From positions 1 through 64,000 of the forward strand of contig JAHBWG010000025.1 of the NCBI GenBank assembly GCA_019637095.1: DNA of 64,000 bases, written 5' to 3'. Shown here one piece after another: positions 28,838 through 36,433 of the stretch. A program made the translations under genes and the position numbers. The DNA is from Sandaracinaceae bacterium (GTDB lineage: Bacteria > Myxococcota_A > Polyangia > Polyangiales > Sandaracinaceae). How positions within the stretch are numbered: the first letter of the stretch is position 1; every line of letters begins with the position of its first letter. Under the pieces are notes generated by a model. The model was not told the origin of the DNA, made no database searches, and worked only from the letters and a program-made list of their open reading frames with translations.

Positions 28838-29401
28838 TCAGCGCTTGACGCGCTCGACGTACTCGCCGGTGCGCGTGTCGATCTTGAGCAGATCGCCCTG
28901 GTTCACGAAGAGCGGCACCGAGATGACCTTGCCCGTCGAGAGCGTCGCGGGCTTGCCCACGTTCGACGTGGTGTCGCCCTTGTAGCCCGGCTCCGTCTCG
29001 ACGACCTCGAGCTCGACGAACGTCGGCGGCGTCACGCCGATGGGCTTCTCGCCCCAGAAGAGCACGTCGACCATCATCCCGTCCTGGAGGTAGTCCGGCG
29101 TGTCGCCGAGCAGATCTCCGCCGAGGTTGATCTGCTCGTAGCTCCCGGTGTCCATGAACACCCAGGCGTCGCCCTCGGGATAGAGGTACTGCATCTGCCG
29201 CTCCTCCATCTCGGCCTTCTCGAGCTTCTCGCCGCTCTTGAAGGTCTTCTCGAGGACCGCGCCGGTGATCATGTTCTTCAGCTTCGTGCGGGTGAACGCC
29301 TGCCCCTTGCCAGGCTTCACGAACTGGTGATCGACGACGGCGTAGGGCGCGCCATCGAGGACGATCTTGAGGTTCTTGCGGATGTCGGAGGTGTCGTACA
29401 T
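28838..29401 (-). CDS. efp: Translation elongation factor P
   Basis: 187 residues, the normal length. Three-domain EF-P with the modified-lysine loop VKPGKGQAF, where K32 takes the place of E. coli K34. The C-terminal domain holds the family signature (KGDTTSNVGKPATLSTGKVI). EF-P relieves ribosome stalling at proline runs by acting at the E site. The proteome encoded here is very proline-rich, for example the Pro/Ala linkers of the lipoproteins, which makes EF-P important. Directly followed by epmA, so substrate and modifying enzyme are co-expressed. Confidence 0.96.
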   Translation of the reverse strand: MYDTSDIRKNLKIVLDGAPYAVVDHQFVKPGKGQAFTRTKLKNMITGAVLEKTFKSGEKLEKAEMEERQMQYLYPEGDAWVFMDTGSYEQINLGGDLLGDTPDYLQDGMMVDVLFWGEKPIGVTPPTFVELEVVETEPGYKGDTTSNVGKPATLSTGKVISVPLFVNQGDLLKIDTRTGEYVERVKR

Positions 29402-29422
29402 CGGGCTCGCCTGGGGAGAGGT

Positions 29423-29845
29423 TCAGTCCGTCTCGACGGACTGGGTGAAGACCACGTTCTCGGACGGGCCGACGACGTCCGGGACGCGCTCGGCCGTGAT
29501 GAGCACCGTGAAGCGCGTCATCGGCGTGGTCGCCGTCGCCCGACCGGTGCGCGAGCCCTCGTCGTACTCGAGCACGCCCGCCTTGGTGGACTGGCCGCGC
29601 GGGTCGCGGAACCACATCACGTACGTCGTGAGGTTCGCCCCGAGGCGCGTCGGCGGCGTCATGTGCTCGAGCGACGCCGTCACGAGGCGGTTGCCGCCCT
29701 CGATGCGCTCGACCTGCAGGCGGCCCTGGGCGCCCGGATCGCGCTGGGTCCCGACGATCTGGTAGCTCCACGAGCCGCCGCCGCAGCCGGGGCCCGCGAT
29801 CAGCAGGGAGACGAGGATCAGCCAAGGGGCGAGGTGTCGCAGCAT
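29423..29845 (-). CDS. Small hypothetical lipoprotein
   Basis: 140 residues. Signal peptide MLRHLAPWLILVSLLIAGPGC. The mature part reads as an all-beta domain (SYQIVGTQRDPGAQGRLQVERIEGGNRLVTASLEHM, TTYVMWFRDPRGQSTKAGVLEYDEGSRTGRATATT): alternating strands as in anti-sigma or fasciclin-like sandwiches, with the typical phrase of an exported immunoglobulin-like fold. No catalytic motif. Twenty-one bp upstream of efp on the same strand, so possibly in the same transcription unit. Function unknown. Confidence 0.7.
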   Translation of the reverse strand: MLRHLAPWLILVSLLIAGPGCGGGSWSYQIVGTQRDPGAQGRLQVERIEGGNRLVTASLEHMTPPTRLGANLTTYVMWFRDPRGQSTKAGVLEYDEGSRTGRATATTPMTRFTVLITAERVPDVVGPSENVVFTQSVETD

Positions 29846-29948
29846 CGTGCCTCCGGAGAGATCCGCTTGTATTCCGGGGCTGGGCGAGCGTCAAGCATGG
29901 GTGCGCGCTCCTTGCCGGTCTGCGCGTCGCGGGCTACGGACGCCCGTC

Positions 29949-30839
29949 ATGCGCGAGGTCGACGAGGAGATCCGCGAGATCAAGAAGGAGATCATCGAGT
30001 CTCGCGGCCTCGTCATCAAGAGCAGCAACCTGACCAACTCGCTCGCCGCCGACGTGAAGTCGATCGCGAAGCGTCAGGCCGGCTACGAGCGGCGGTTCAT
30101 CTGGAACAGCTGGATCGCGTACATCCTGTTCGCGAGCCTCTCGTTCGTGGGCCTCTGGCTCGCCACGAACTACCGCGTCGCGGAGGCCGAGCGCGAGCTC
30201 GAGCGCCTCGAGGCCGCGCTCGCGGAGGCGCGCGCCGAGCTCACGGAGGCGAACAACCAGAACGAGCGCCGGGTGCGCGCCGAGAACGCCGCCGCCGCGT
30301 TCTACCGCGCGGTGCGCGAGCGGCGGCGCACGGACGTCGTCGAGCGCTGGCCCGAGGTGCGGCGCGAGCAGCTCACGCGAGCGGAGGCGGCGTTCTTCCG
30401 CGACACCGTCGACCGCTTCCACCTCGATCTGTCGGTCGAGGCGTACCAGAGCGGCCTCGACCTCATGCGCACCGGCCGCTACGCCGAGGCCGCCGAGGCG
30501 TTCCAGGAGGCGATCCGCCAGAAGGAGGACGCGGCGCACATCCCCGGCGTCAAGCTCCAGCTCGCGCGCGCGCTCCGCCGCCTCGGGCGGCACGCGGAGG
30601 CCCGCGTGCTCGCGCAGCAGGTGGTCGATCAGACGATCGACCGCGAGCTGCAGGACGACGCGCTGCTGCTCTACGCCGCCGCGAGCGAGGACCTCGGCGA
30701 CATCGACGAGGCTCGCAACGCGCTGCGCACGTTCCTGCGGCGATGGCCGCGCGGCGCAGAGTCGGTCTCGGTCCGCCGCCACCTCGCGGACCTGAACCGC
30801 CGCGTCATGCGCGGCGAGATCACCGTCCGCACCGAGTAG
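29949..30839 (+). CDS. Single-pass membrane protein with coiled coil and TPR repeats
   Basis: 296 residues from the ATG at 29949. Parts: a charged N-terminal helix rich in Glu and Lys (residues 1-48), one membrane segment (FIWNSWIAYILFASLSFVGLWLATN, about residues 50-74), a coiled coil (RVAEAERELERLEAALAEARAELTEA, 76-105), then TPR-like helices (SGLDLMRTGRYAEAAEAFQEAIRQ and so on) to the end. The TPR part presumably lies in the periplasm as a protein-binding platform, somewhat like YbgF/CpoB or BamD-type helpers. The gene is divergent from the small lipoprotein gene. No function is assigned. Confidence 0.8.
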   Translation: MREVDEEIREIKKEIIESRGLVIKSSNLTNSLAADVKSIAKRQAGYERRFIWNSWIAYILFASLSFVGLWLATNYRVAEAERELERLEAALAEARAELTEANNQNERRVRAENAAAAFYRAVRERRRTDVVERWPEVRREQLTRAEAAFFRDTVDRFHLDLSVEAYQSGLDLMRTGRYAEAAEAFQEAIRQKEDAAHIPGVKLQLARALRRLGRHAEARVLAQQVVDQTIDRELQDDALLLYAAASEDLGDIDEARNALRTFLRRWPRGAESVSVRRHLADLNRRVMRGEITVRTE

Positions 30840-30842
30840 CGC

Positions 30843-30897
30843 CAGAGCGAGGCTCTGCGCGGTTCGGTCGATCAGGGGGTTCCGTTCCGGCGGAACC
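30843..30897 (+). terminator. Two hairpins between the TPR and esterase genes
   Basis: Six-bp stem CAGAGC/GCTCTG with a 3-nt loop at 30843-30857, three bases after the stop, and a second 7-bp stem GGTTCCG/CGGAACC with a 6-nt loop at 30878-30897. Neither has a U-run, as is usual at this GC content. They may terminate or slow transcription. Confidence 0.3.
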
Positions 30898-30914
30898 GGC
30901 CTCAGGCTCCGTGC

Positions 30915-31832
30915 ATGGCTCGAACGTCGGCTGCGCTCGTCACGTTCGTGGTCGCCCTCGGCTGCGGCGCTGCTCCGGTGCGACGGCTCGCGCACGATCG
31001 GCTCGCGAGCCCCGCGATGGGGGCGGAGATGCGCTACGCGGTCTACGCGCCGCCGGGCTTCTCGCCCGCGGAGCGCCTCCCGCTCGTCGTGTTCCTGCAC
31101 GGCGGCGGCGACGACCCCGACGCGTTCGACGCGGCGGCGATCGGTCAGGCCCTCGACGCGGCGGTCGCCGCGGGCGACGTGCCGCGCGCGATCATCGTCT
31201 TGCCCCAGGGCGACCTCGGCTTCTGGGCGAACTGGTACGACGGGAGCCACCGCTACGAGGACTGGGTGCTCGACGACCTCGTCCCGCACGTCGCGCGCGC
31301 GTTCGGCACGCGCCCGTGCCCCGAGGGCTGCCACGTCATGGGCGTGTCGATGGGCGGCGCGGGCAGCCTCCGCTTCGCGCTGAACCGACCCGGCATGTGG
31401 GCGTCGGCGACGCTGATCAGCGCGCCCATCCTCGACACCGAGCAGATGATCTCGTTCGTGCGCAACCCGCTGTTCGTCCCGCTCCTGCCGACCGACCGGA
31501 TCTGGGGGCCGGCGGGGGACGTGGATCGGATCCGCCGCGACGATCCGTACCTGCGCTGGTCGTCTCCCGACGACCTCGGCGCGATGCGCCTGATGCTCGC
31601 GTGGGGCGCGCGCGACCGCGGGGCCATCCAGGAGACGAGCGAGGCCTTCTCTCGTCACCTCGCGGCGCACGGCGTCCCGCACGAGCGGCTGGTCTTCGAG
31701 GGGGACCACAGCTGGCGGAGCTGGAGCCCGGTGATCCGAGAGGCCCTGCGCCGCCAGCTCGGCGCCGCGCTCGCGCGAGACCCGGATCCGCCAGCGCCCG
31801 CGCCCGGCGGTGGGCTCGCGCGCGCGCCGTAG
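30915..31832 (+). CDS. Alpha/beta-hydrolase esterase, lipoprotein
   Basis: 305 residues. Signal peptide with a lipobox (VALGC). Alpha/beta-hydrolase fold of the esterase D / feruloyl esterase type: oxyanion strand LPLVVFLHGGGDDPDAF, nucleophile elbow GVSMGG (serine near residue 140), the acid aspartate likely in WGARDRGA and the histidine in GDHSW. LPQGDLGFWANWYDGSHRYEDW is typical for esterases acting on acylated sugars or small esters. All three triad residues are present. Anchored to the membrane by lipid and facing the periplasm or outside. The C-terminal Pro/Ala tail is not conserved in type. Confidence 0.85.
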   Translation: MARTSAALVTFVVALGCGAAPVRRLAHDRLASPAMGAEMRYAVYAPPGFSPAERLPLVVFLHGGGDDPDAFDAAAIGQALDAAVAAGDVPRAIIVLPQGDLGFWANWYDGSHRYEDWVLDDLVPHVARAFGTRPCPEGCHVMGVSMGGAGSLRFALNRPGMWASATLISAPILDTEQMISFVRNPLFVPLLPTDRIWGPAGDVDRIRRDDPYLRWSSPDDLGAMRLMLAWGARDRGAIQETSEAFSRHLAAHGVPHERLVFEGDHSWRSWSPVIREALRRQLGAALARDPDPPAPAPGGGLARAP

Positions 31833-31843
31833 CGTCGGCGCCT

Positions 31844-32173
31844 TCAGCCCCCGCTCGTCTGCGCGCGGATCCAGTCGAGGTACCGCGCGCCGCCGGCGGC
31901 GACCTCGAGCGCGAGGATCTCCGGGACCTCGTACGGGTGGTGCGCGCCGAGCCACGCGACCACCTCGTCGAAGCGCGCGCGCCGGGTCTTGACGAGGAGC
32001 TGCACCTCGGGCTCGTCGTGCAGCTCGCCCTTCCACGAGTAGAACGATCGCAGCCCGCCGATCACGTTGACGCACGCGGCGAGGCGCGCCTCCACGAGCC
32101 CGCGGGCGAGCCGCGCGGCGACCTCGCCGTCCGGCGCCGTGCAGAGGACCACCAAGAATCCGTCGTCGTCCAT
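31844..32173 (-). CDS. cutA: CutA-family divalent cation tolerance protein
   Basis: 109 residues, the full length of the family. The small trimeric alpha/beta fold is recognisable: VVLCTAPDGEVAARLARGLVEARLAACVNV, then SFYSWKGELHDEPEVQLLVKT, HHPYEVPEILALEV and a final YLDWI. Cys34 in AACVNV is the conserved cysteine linked to Cu(II) binding. CutA forms very stable trimers in the cytoplasm; its link to metal tolerance is indirect. It converges on the esterase gene with 11 bp between stops. Confidence 0.93.
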   Translation of the reverse strand: MDDDGFLVVLCTAPDGEVAARLARGLVEARLAACVNVIGGLRSFYSWKGELHDEPEVQLLVKTRRARFDEVVAWLGAHHPYEVPEILALEVAAGGARYLDWIRAQTSGG

Positions 32174-32289
32174 GCGGCCACGATACCCTGGCTGCGACCC
32201 CGGTGGGCGCGCGCCGCGCGGAGGAGGCCGGGCGGTGGCGCGCGCGATCCCGTGCGCGAGCGCCCGTGGGTTGCGCTACGCTCGACCGG

Positions 32290-34014
32290 ATGCGGTATTG
32301 GATCGTCGCTTCGTTGGGGCTCTCGTTCGCCATGGGCTGTGACTGCGCCGGGGAGCCGCTCCCGATGGCGGACTCGGGCCCGCCCGCCGCGCTCGACGGG
32401 GGACACGACGCGGGCGCGCCGCGCGACGCGGGCCCGCTCGATCCGTGCGGGGACGGGCTCGACGGCGATGGCGACGGGCGCATCGACGAGGGCTGCGAGT
32501 GCGAGCCCGGCGAGGTCCAGCGCTGCTTCCACGGCGACGCGGCGCACGCGGGGATCGGCGCGTGCGTGTGGGGCACCCAGCGCTGCGTGCACGACTTCGA
32601 GTTCGGCGAGTGGGACGTGTGCGTCGGCTGGGGTGAGCCGTCCGAGGAGGACTGCAACGGCGTCGACGACGACTGCGACGGCACCGTCGACGAGGGCTGC
32701 GACTGCGAGATCGGCGTCACCGTCGACTGCTACGACGGGCCGCCGATCACCGAGGGCGTCGGCAGCTGCGTGCGCGGCCGGATCACCTGCCTGCCGCGGC
32801 CGGGCGGCGGCAGCGCGTTCGGGCCGTGCGAGGGCTCCGTCCTTCCGTCGGAGGAGGTCTGCGACGGGATGGGGGACGAGGACTGCGACGAGCGCATCGA
32901 CGAGGGCTGCGACTGCCTGCTCGGGACGAGCCACTCCTGCTACGGCGGCCCGCCCGGCACCGCGGGCGTCGGCACCTGCCGCGCGGGCTCGCAGGACTGC
33001 GTGATGCTGCCCGACGGAACGGTCGGTTGGAGCGGCTGCACCGGCGAGGTGCGTCCGATGGTGGAGATCTGCGCCGGGGGCGCCGACGAGGACTGCGACG
33101 GCCTCGTCGACTGCGCCGACCCTGACTGCACCGCGAGCTGCTGCGTGCCGTGGAGCGAGACGCTCCCGGTCGTGCCCGCGGAGGGCGAGATCCTCTTCCT
33201 GGTGGATCGCTCCGGCAGCATGCAGTGGCCGGCGGTCGGCACGACCCGCTCGCGCTGGCAGGAGCTCGAGACGGCGATGGGCACGGTGCTCCCGATGCTC
33301 GACGCGCTGCCGATGGGCACGCTGATGTTCCCGCGCCACACGGGCGACGCGGAGCGCGGCAACTGCATGGTCTCGCCGACCCTCGAGGTCGGGATCGCGC
33401 GCGGCACGCGGCCGTCGATCCTGTCGCTCCTCTCGACGCAGGCGCCGCGCGCAGGCGACACCCCGACGCCGCAGGCGTTCATGACCGCGTCGAACGAGCT
33501 CACGCGCATGCCGAGCGCCCGGTTGCGCTTCGCCGTGCTGTTGACCGACGGGCTGCCCGAGCCCGCGTGCGGCGCCACCGTCGACGCGACGGTGACCGCC
33601 ATCCGCGCGATCCGCACGACGCTCGGGGTCGACACGTTCGTCATCGGCATCGTCGGCCCCGACCGCGCCGGCGACACCTCCGGGATCCCCGCGCTGCAGG
33701 CGGGGCTCAACCAGATGGCCGACGCGGGCGGCCGGCCGCGCGCTGGCGCGACGCGCTACTACGAGGCGGTCGACGGCCCGGCGCTCACCAGCGCGCTGCG
33801 CGCCATCGTCGCGGCGGCCACCGACTGTCGCTTCACGCTCGCGAGCGCCCCCGCGCGGCCCAGCCGCGCGGAGGTGCGCTTCGACGGCGCGCGGGTGCCC
33901 TCGAGCGGCTGGACGCTGTCGGGCACCTCGCTCCGCTTCAGCGGCGTCTGGTGCGAGCAGATCCAGAACGGGCTCGTCTCGAGCATCGTCGTCAGCGATC
34001 CGTGCGCGCCATAG
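32290..34014 (+). CDS. VWA-domain lipoprotein with MopE-type metal-binding repeats
   Basis: 574 residues from the ATG at 32290. Signal peptide ends SFAMGC. A short DAG linker is followed by four repeats of the kind EEDCNGVDDDCDGTVDEGC (near residues 52, 116, 198 and 265), which match the MopE copper-binding repeat family. Next comes a von Willebrand A domain (about residues 300-510) with an intact MIDAS motif (FLVDRSGSM) and LLTDGLPEP, the place for a bound Mg2+ ion. The C-terminal region is a small beta domain with two cysteines. Typical of myxobacterial surface adhesins or calcium/copper-binding lipoproteins. Ligand unknown. Confidence 0.85.
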   Translation: MRYWIVASLGLSFAMGCDCAGEPLPMADSGPPAALDGGHDAGAPRDAGPLDPCGDGLDGDGDGRIDEGCECEPGEVQRCFHGDAAHAGIGACVWGTQRCVHDFEFGEWDVCVGWGEPSEEDCNGVDDDCDGTVDEGCDCEIGVTVDCYDGPPITEGVGSCVRGRITCLPRPGGGSAFGPCEGSVLPSEEVCDGMGDEDCDERIDEGCDCLLGTSHSCYGGPPGTAGVGTCRAGSQDCVMLPDGTVGWSGCTGEVRPMVEICAGGADEDCDGLVDCADPDCTASCCVPWSETLPVVPAEGEILFLVDRSGSMQWPAVGTTRSRWQELETAMGTVLPMLDALPMGTLMFPRHTGDAERGNCMVSPTLEVGIARGTRPSILSLLSTQAPRAGDTPTPQAFMTASNELTRMPSARLRFAVLLTDGLPEPACGATVDATVTAIRAIRTTLGVDTFVIGIVGPDRAGDTSGIPALQAGLNQMADAGGRPRAGATRYYEAVDGPALTSALRAIVAAATDCRFTLASAPARPSRAEVRFDGARVPSSGWTLSGTSLRFSGVWCEQIQNGLVSSIVVSDPCAP

Positions 34015-34056
34015 GCGGGCTCGACACCGCCGCGCGCGCGCCCTAGACACCGGCGT

Positions 34057-34707
34057 ATGCGCGCTGACCTCTCGCTCTTCGCCTTCATCCTCCTCGTCGG
34101 GTGCTCCGATCCCGCCGCGACCGTCCCGTCCGCGCAGGTCGAGCAGACGCCCGCGACGCCCTCCGCGCCGACGGGCGATCCGGGACCTTCGGACGATCGC
34201 CCCGAGGGCGCGCTCGCGATCGACACCGCGCGCAGCACGCTCGAGTTCGTCGGCAGCAAGGTGACGGGCAGCCACACCGGCCACTTCGGCGAGTGGAGCG
34301 GCTGGCTCGTGATCGGGGAGCCGATCGCGCAGAGCCGCGTCCGCATCGACATCCAGATGGCGACCATCGAGGCGGACGTGGACCGGCTCACGCGCCACCT
34401 GCGCACGGACGACTTCTTCGACGTCGCGCGCTTCCCGACCGCGCGCTTCGAGTCGACGGCGTTCGCGCCGGCGCCCGAGGGCACGGAGGAGGCGACGCAC
34501 CTCGTCACCGGGCGGCTCACGATCCGCGACACGACGCAGACCATCACCTTTCCGGTGAACCTCGAGACCAGCGACGCCGAGGTCCGCGCGCGCGCGCGCT
34601 TCGCGATCGACCGGCAGCAGTGGGGCATCAACTACCGCGGGATGGAGGACGACCTCATCCGCGATCAGGTGATCATCCGCTTCGACGTCCGCGCGCCGCG
34701 CGGCTGA
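34057..34707 (+). CDS. YceI-family lipid-binding lipoprotein
   Basis: 216 residues. Signal peptide with lipobox LVGC. A Pro/Ser-rich linker of 35 residues, then a YceI domain from about residue 50: ALAIDTARSTLEFVGSKVTGSHTGHFGEWSG opens the eight-stranded barrel, and TRHLRTDDFFDVARFPTARFES is the family signature. The last strand reads RFAIDRQQWGINYRG. YceI proteins are lipocalin-like and bind isoprenoid quinones or similar amphiphiles in the periplasm. The gene follows the VWA gene by 42 bp and may share its transcript. No cytochrome b561 or quinone-biosynthesis gene is adjacent. Confidence 0.92.
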   Translation: MRADLSLFAFILLVGCSDPAATVPSAQVEQTPATPSAPTGDPGPSDDRPEGALAIDTARSTLEFVGSKVTGSHTGHFGEWSGWLVIGEPIAQSRVRIDIQMATIEADVDRLTRHLRTDDFFDVARFPTARFESTAFAPAPEGTEEATHLVTGRLTIRDTTQTITFPVNLETSDAEVRARARFAIDRQQWGINYRGMEDDLIRDQVIIRFDVRAPRG

Positions 34708-34722
34708 TCGCGCGCTCGCGCG

Positions 34723-35343
34723 TCAGTACGCGACGATGCGCGGCTCGCGGCCCGGCCGCACCGTGAGGTGCGCGCGGCCGCGCCAGCCGAAGAGCGCGCC
34801 CATCGCCGCGCGCCCTGGCCCCAGGATCGGCGCGGCGACGACGAGATCGGTCGGCATCACGGTGCTCGGGAGGGCGCCGTTCGCGAAGAACTGGGCCGCG
34901 CGCGAGACGACGATCCCCTCGAGGTCGAACAGCTCGCTCACCGGCGTGTCCGCCGGCACCACGCCGCGCCGCGCGTTGGACGACAGCCGGAGCACCACCG
35001 TCGTGCGCGGCCAGGTCATCTCCGCGCGCGGGTCGTTCACGAGGCCGACCTCGTCGTGGAAAAGCGCCGCGAGCGCGCGCTCGGAGGCCTGCTCCGGGGC
35101 GCGCAGCGCGTCGACGAGGGCGGGCAGCATCGCGCGCGCCTGATCCTCGCCGCCGGCCGCCCAGACCGCAGAGAGCTCCCCCGCGAGCGCGACCTCGGCC
35201 GGCGGCGGCGCGTAGGGGAGCGGATCGCGGTCCGTCGCGGGCGCGCGCGGCCGCTCGCTCGCGGGCGCGACCGCGCCGCACGCGCCGCACAGCGCGCACG
35301 CGAGCGCGATCGGGGCGAGCCGGTGCTGCTGCCGGGACGACAC
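34723..35343 (-). CDS. Hypothetical lipoprotein
   Basis: 206 residues from the ATG at 35343. Signal peptide with lipobox (LCGACG); two Cys in a row of short spacing (CALCGAC). After a Pro-rich linker the mature part has a helix-rich half (AGGEDQARAMLPALVDALRAPEQASERALAALFHDEVG) and a beta-rich half (RTTVVLRLSSNARRGVV, DLVVAAPILGPGRAAMGALFGW). No known domain was recognised. Same strand as the amidotransferase-like gene, 16 bp after its stop. Function unknown. Confidence 0.65.
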   Translation of the reverse strand: MSSRQQHRLAPIALACALCGACGAVAPASERPRAPATDRDPLPYAPPPAEVALAGELSAVWAAGGEDQARAMLPALVDALRAPEQASERALAALFHDEVGLVNDPRAEMTWPRTTVVLRLSSNARRGVVPADTPVSELFDLEGIVVSRAAQFFANGALPSTVMPTDLVVAAPILGPGRAAMGALFGWRGRAHLTVRPGREPRIVAY

Positions 35344-35359
35344 GCAGGGTGCGCGGCGC

Positions 35360-36142
35360 TCAGAGCGCTTGAATCGTCACGTCGAGGTGCCGATCCACGA
35401 CGAGGATCGACGACGCCTCGAGCGACTCCCAGCCCGCCGGCGCTTTCTCGCCGTCGCTCGAGAGCAGCACGTAGCGGAACGTCCCGGTCGCCGACGGCGC
35501 CGTCGACGCGCGCTGCACGTAGTACAGGTGACCCCCGCGCCGCAGCGCGTAGAGCTCGCGCCCGTTGGTGAGCATCAGGTTGAGCGTCGGCGCGGGCGCG
35601 CCGACCTCCGCGCACAGCCGATCGAGCATCGCGACGGTCGAGCGGATCGCGCCGAGGACCACCTTCGGATCGGCGTCGGGCCGATCGAGCTGCCCCGCGT
35701 CGTGCAGGAACGAGAGCAGCACCGCGAACGCGTGCTCGCTGTCCGTCGAGCCGCGGATCGCGCGCTGCAGGAAGTCGGGCAGCGACTCGCAGAGGCGGGG
35801 CCGGATCGCCTCGAAGCCGTGGATCGTGCCGTTGTGCGCGAAGAGCCACGAGCGCATGCGGAACGGGTGCGTGTTGTCCGCGCGGAAGTCGCCCACGGTC
35901 GCCTTCCGGAAGTGGATGAGCACCGCATCGGACGCGACGCCGCGCGCGACGCTCTCCCAGTCGATCGGCCCGTCGCCGAGCTTGGGACGCTTCTTGTGGA
36001 GCACCTCGCCCGCCTGATAGAAGCCGATGCCCCACGCGTCGGGGCGGAACTCGGGCGGCAGCGCGATCGCCTCGTGCTCCTCGTCGAGGACGTCACCGAG
36101 CCGATCGCGGCGGTTTGCCATGTAGCCGATTAGACGTCCCAT
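35360..36142 (-). CDS. Class II glutamine-amidotransferase-fold protein without the N-terminal cysteine
   Basis: 260 residues from the ATG at 36142. The Ntn-hydrolase-type GATase fold of the YafJ class is clear: WGIGFYQAGEVLHKKRP, HFRKATVGDFRADNTHPFRM, WLFAHNGTIHGFEAIRP and GSTDSEHAFAVLLSFL match its strands and glutamine-site loops. The family normally starts Met-Cys, and the Cys exposed after Met removal is the nucleophile. Here the sequence is MGRLIGYMANRRDRL: residue 2 is Gly. Unless the start is misplaced, glutaminase activity by the usual mechanism is impossible. A frame extension upstream to 36247 does not supply a Met-Cys. The substrate-site residues being kept suggests a binding or regulatory role, or another hydrolase chemistry. 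Confidence 0.85.
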   Translation of the reverse strand: MGRLIGYMANRRDRLGDVLDEEHEAIALPPEFRPDAWGIGFYQAGEVLHKKRPKLGDGPIDWESVARGVASDAVLIHFRKATVGDFRADNTHPFRMRSWLFAHNGTIHGFEAIRPRLCESLPDFLQRAIRGSTDSEHAFAVLLSFLHDAGQLDRPDADPKVVLGAIRSTVAMLDRLCAEVGAPAPTLNLMLTNGRELYALRRGGHLYYVQRASTAPSATGTFRYVLLSSDGEKAPAGWESLEASSILVVDRHLDVTIQAL

Positions 36143-36256
36143 CGTGTGCTTGTCTTTCGTCGTGGGGAGTGCGGAGATCCTGGGCCCGTCGCTCGGGCGC
36201 CGCGCGGGACCGAGGTCCGCGCGGGCCGGCGCGCCGGGAGCGCCCATGACCGATTC

Positions 36257-36409
36257 TCAATCCTTCGAGTGCTCGCGCAACAAACGCTGCGTCCGCGCGG
36301 CGGCGCGCGAGTCACCATGCACGGTGAGAGCTCGAACCACCAACACGGCGACGATCGCGCCTGCGAGCAGCGCGATGGGGGCCGTGAAGTCGAGATCCAG
36401 GTGAGCCAC
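36257..36409 (-). CDS. Possible 50-residue membrane protein
   Basis: GTG at 36409, stop at 36257. The product is one hydrophobic helix (APIALLAGAIVAVLVVRALTV, residues 10-30) with a short acidic N-terminus (DLDFT) and a basic C-terminal tail (ARTQRLLREHSKD). It fits the pattern of a small single-pass membrane protein. It lies alone in the gap between the amidotransferase-like gene and the divergent barrel gene. No strong ribosome site is seen and the start is uncertain. It could be chance. Confidence 0.4.
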   Translation of the reverse strand: MAHLDLDFTAPIALLAGAIVAVLVVRALTVHGDSRAAARTQRLLREHSKD

Positions 36410-36433
36410 GCGGGTCGAGCCTACGCTCTAGAG

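Noticed and set aside
29327-33004. 1225-residue plus-strand frame
   Set aside because: It crosses efp, TPR, esterase, cutA and the VWA gene in the wrong frame, with only Arg/Ala-rich text.
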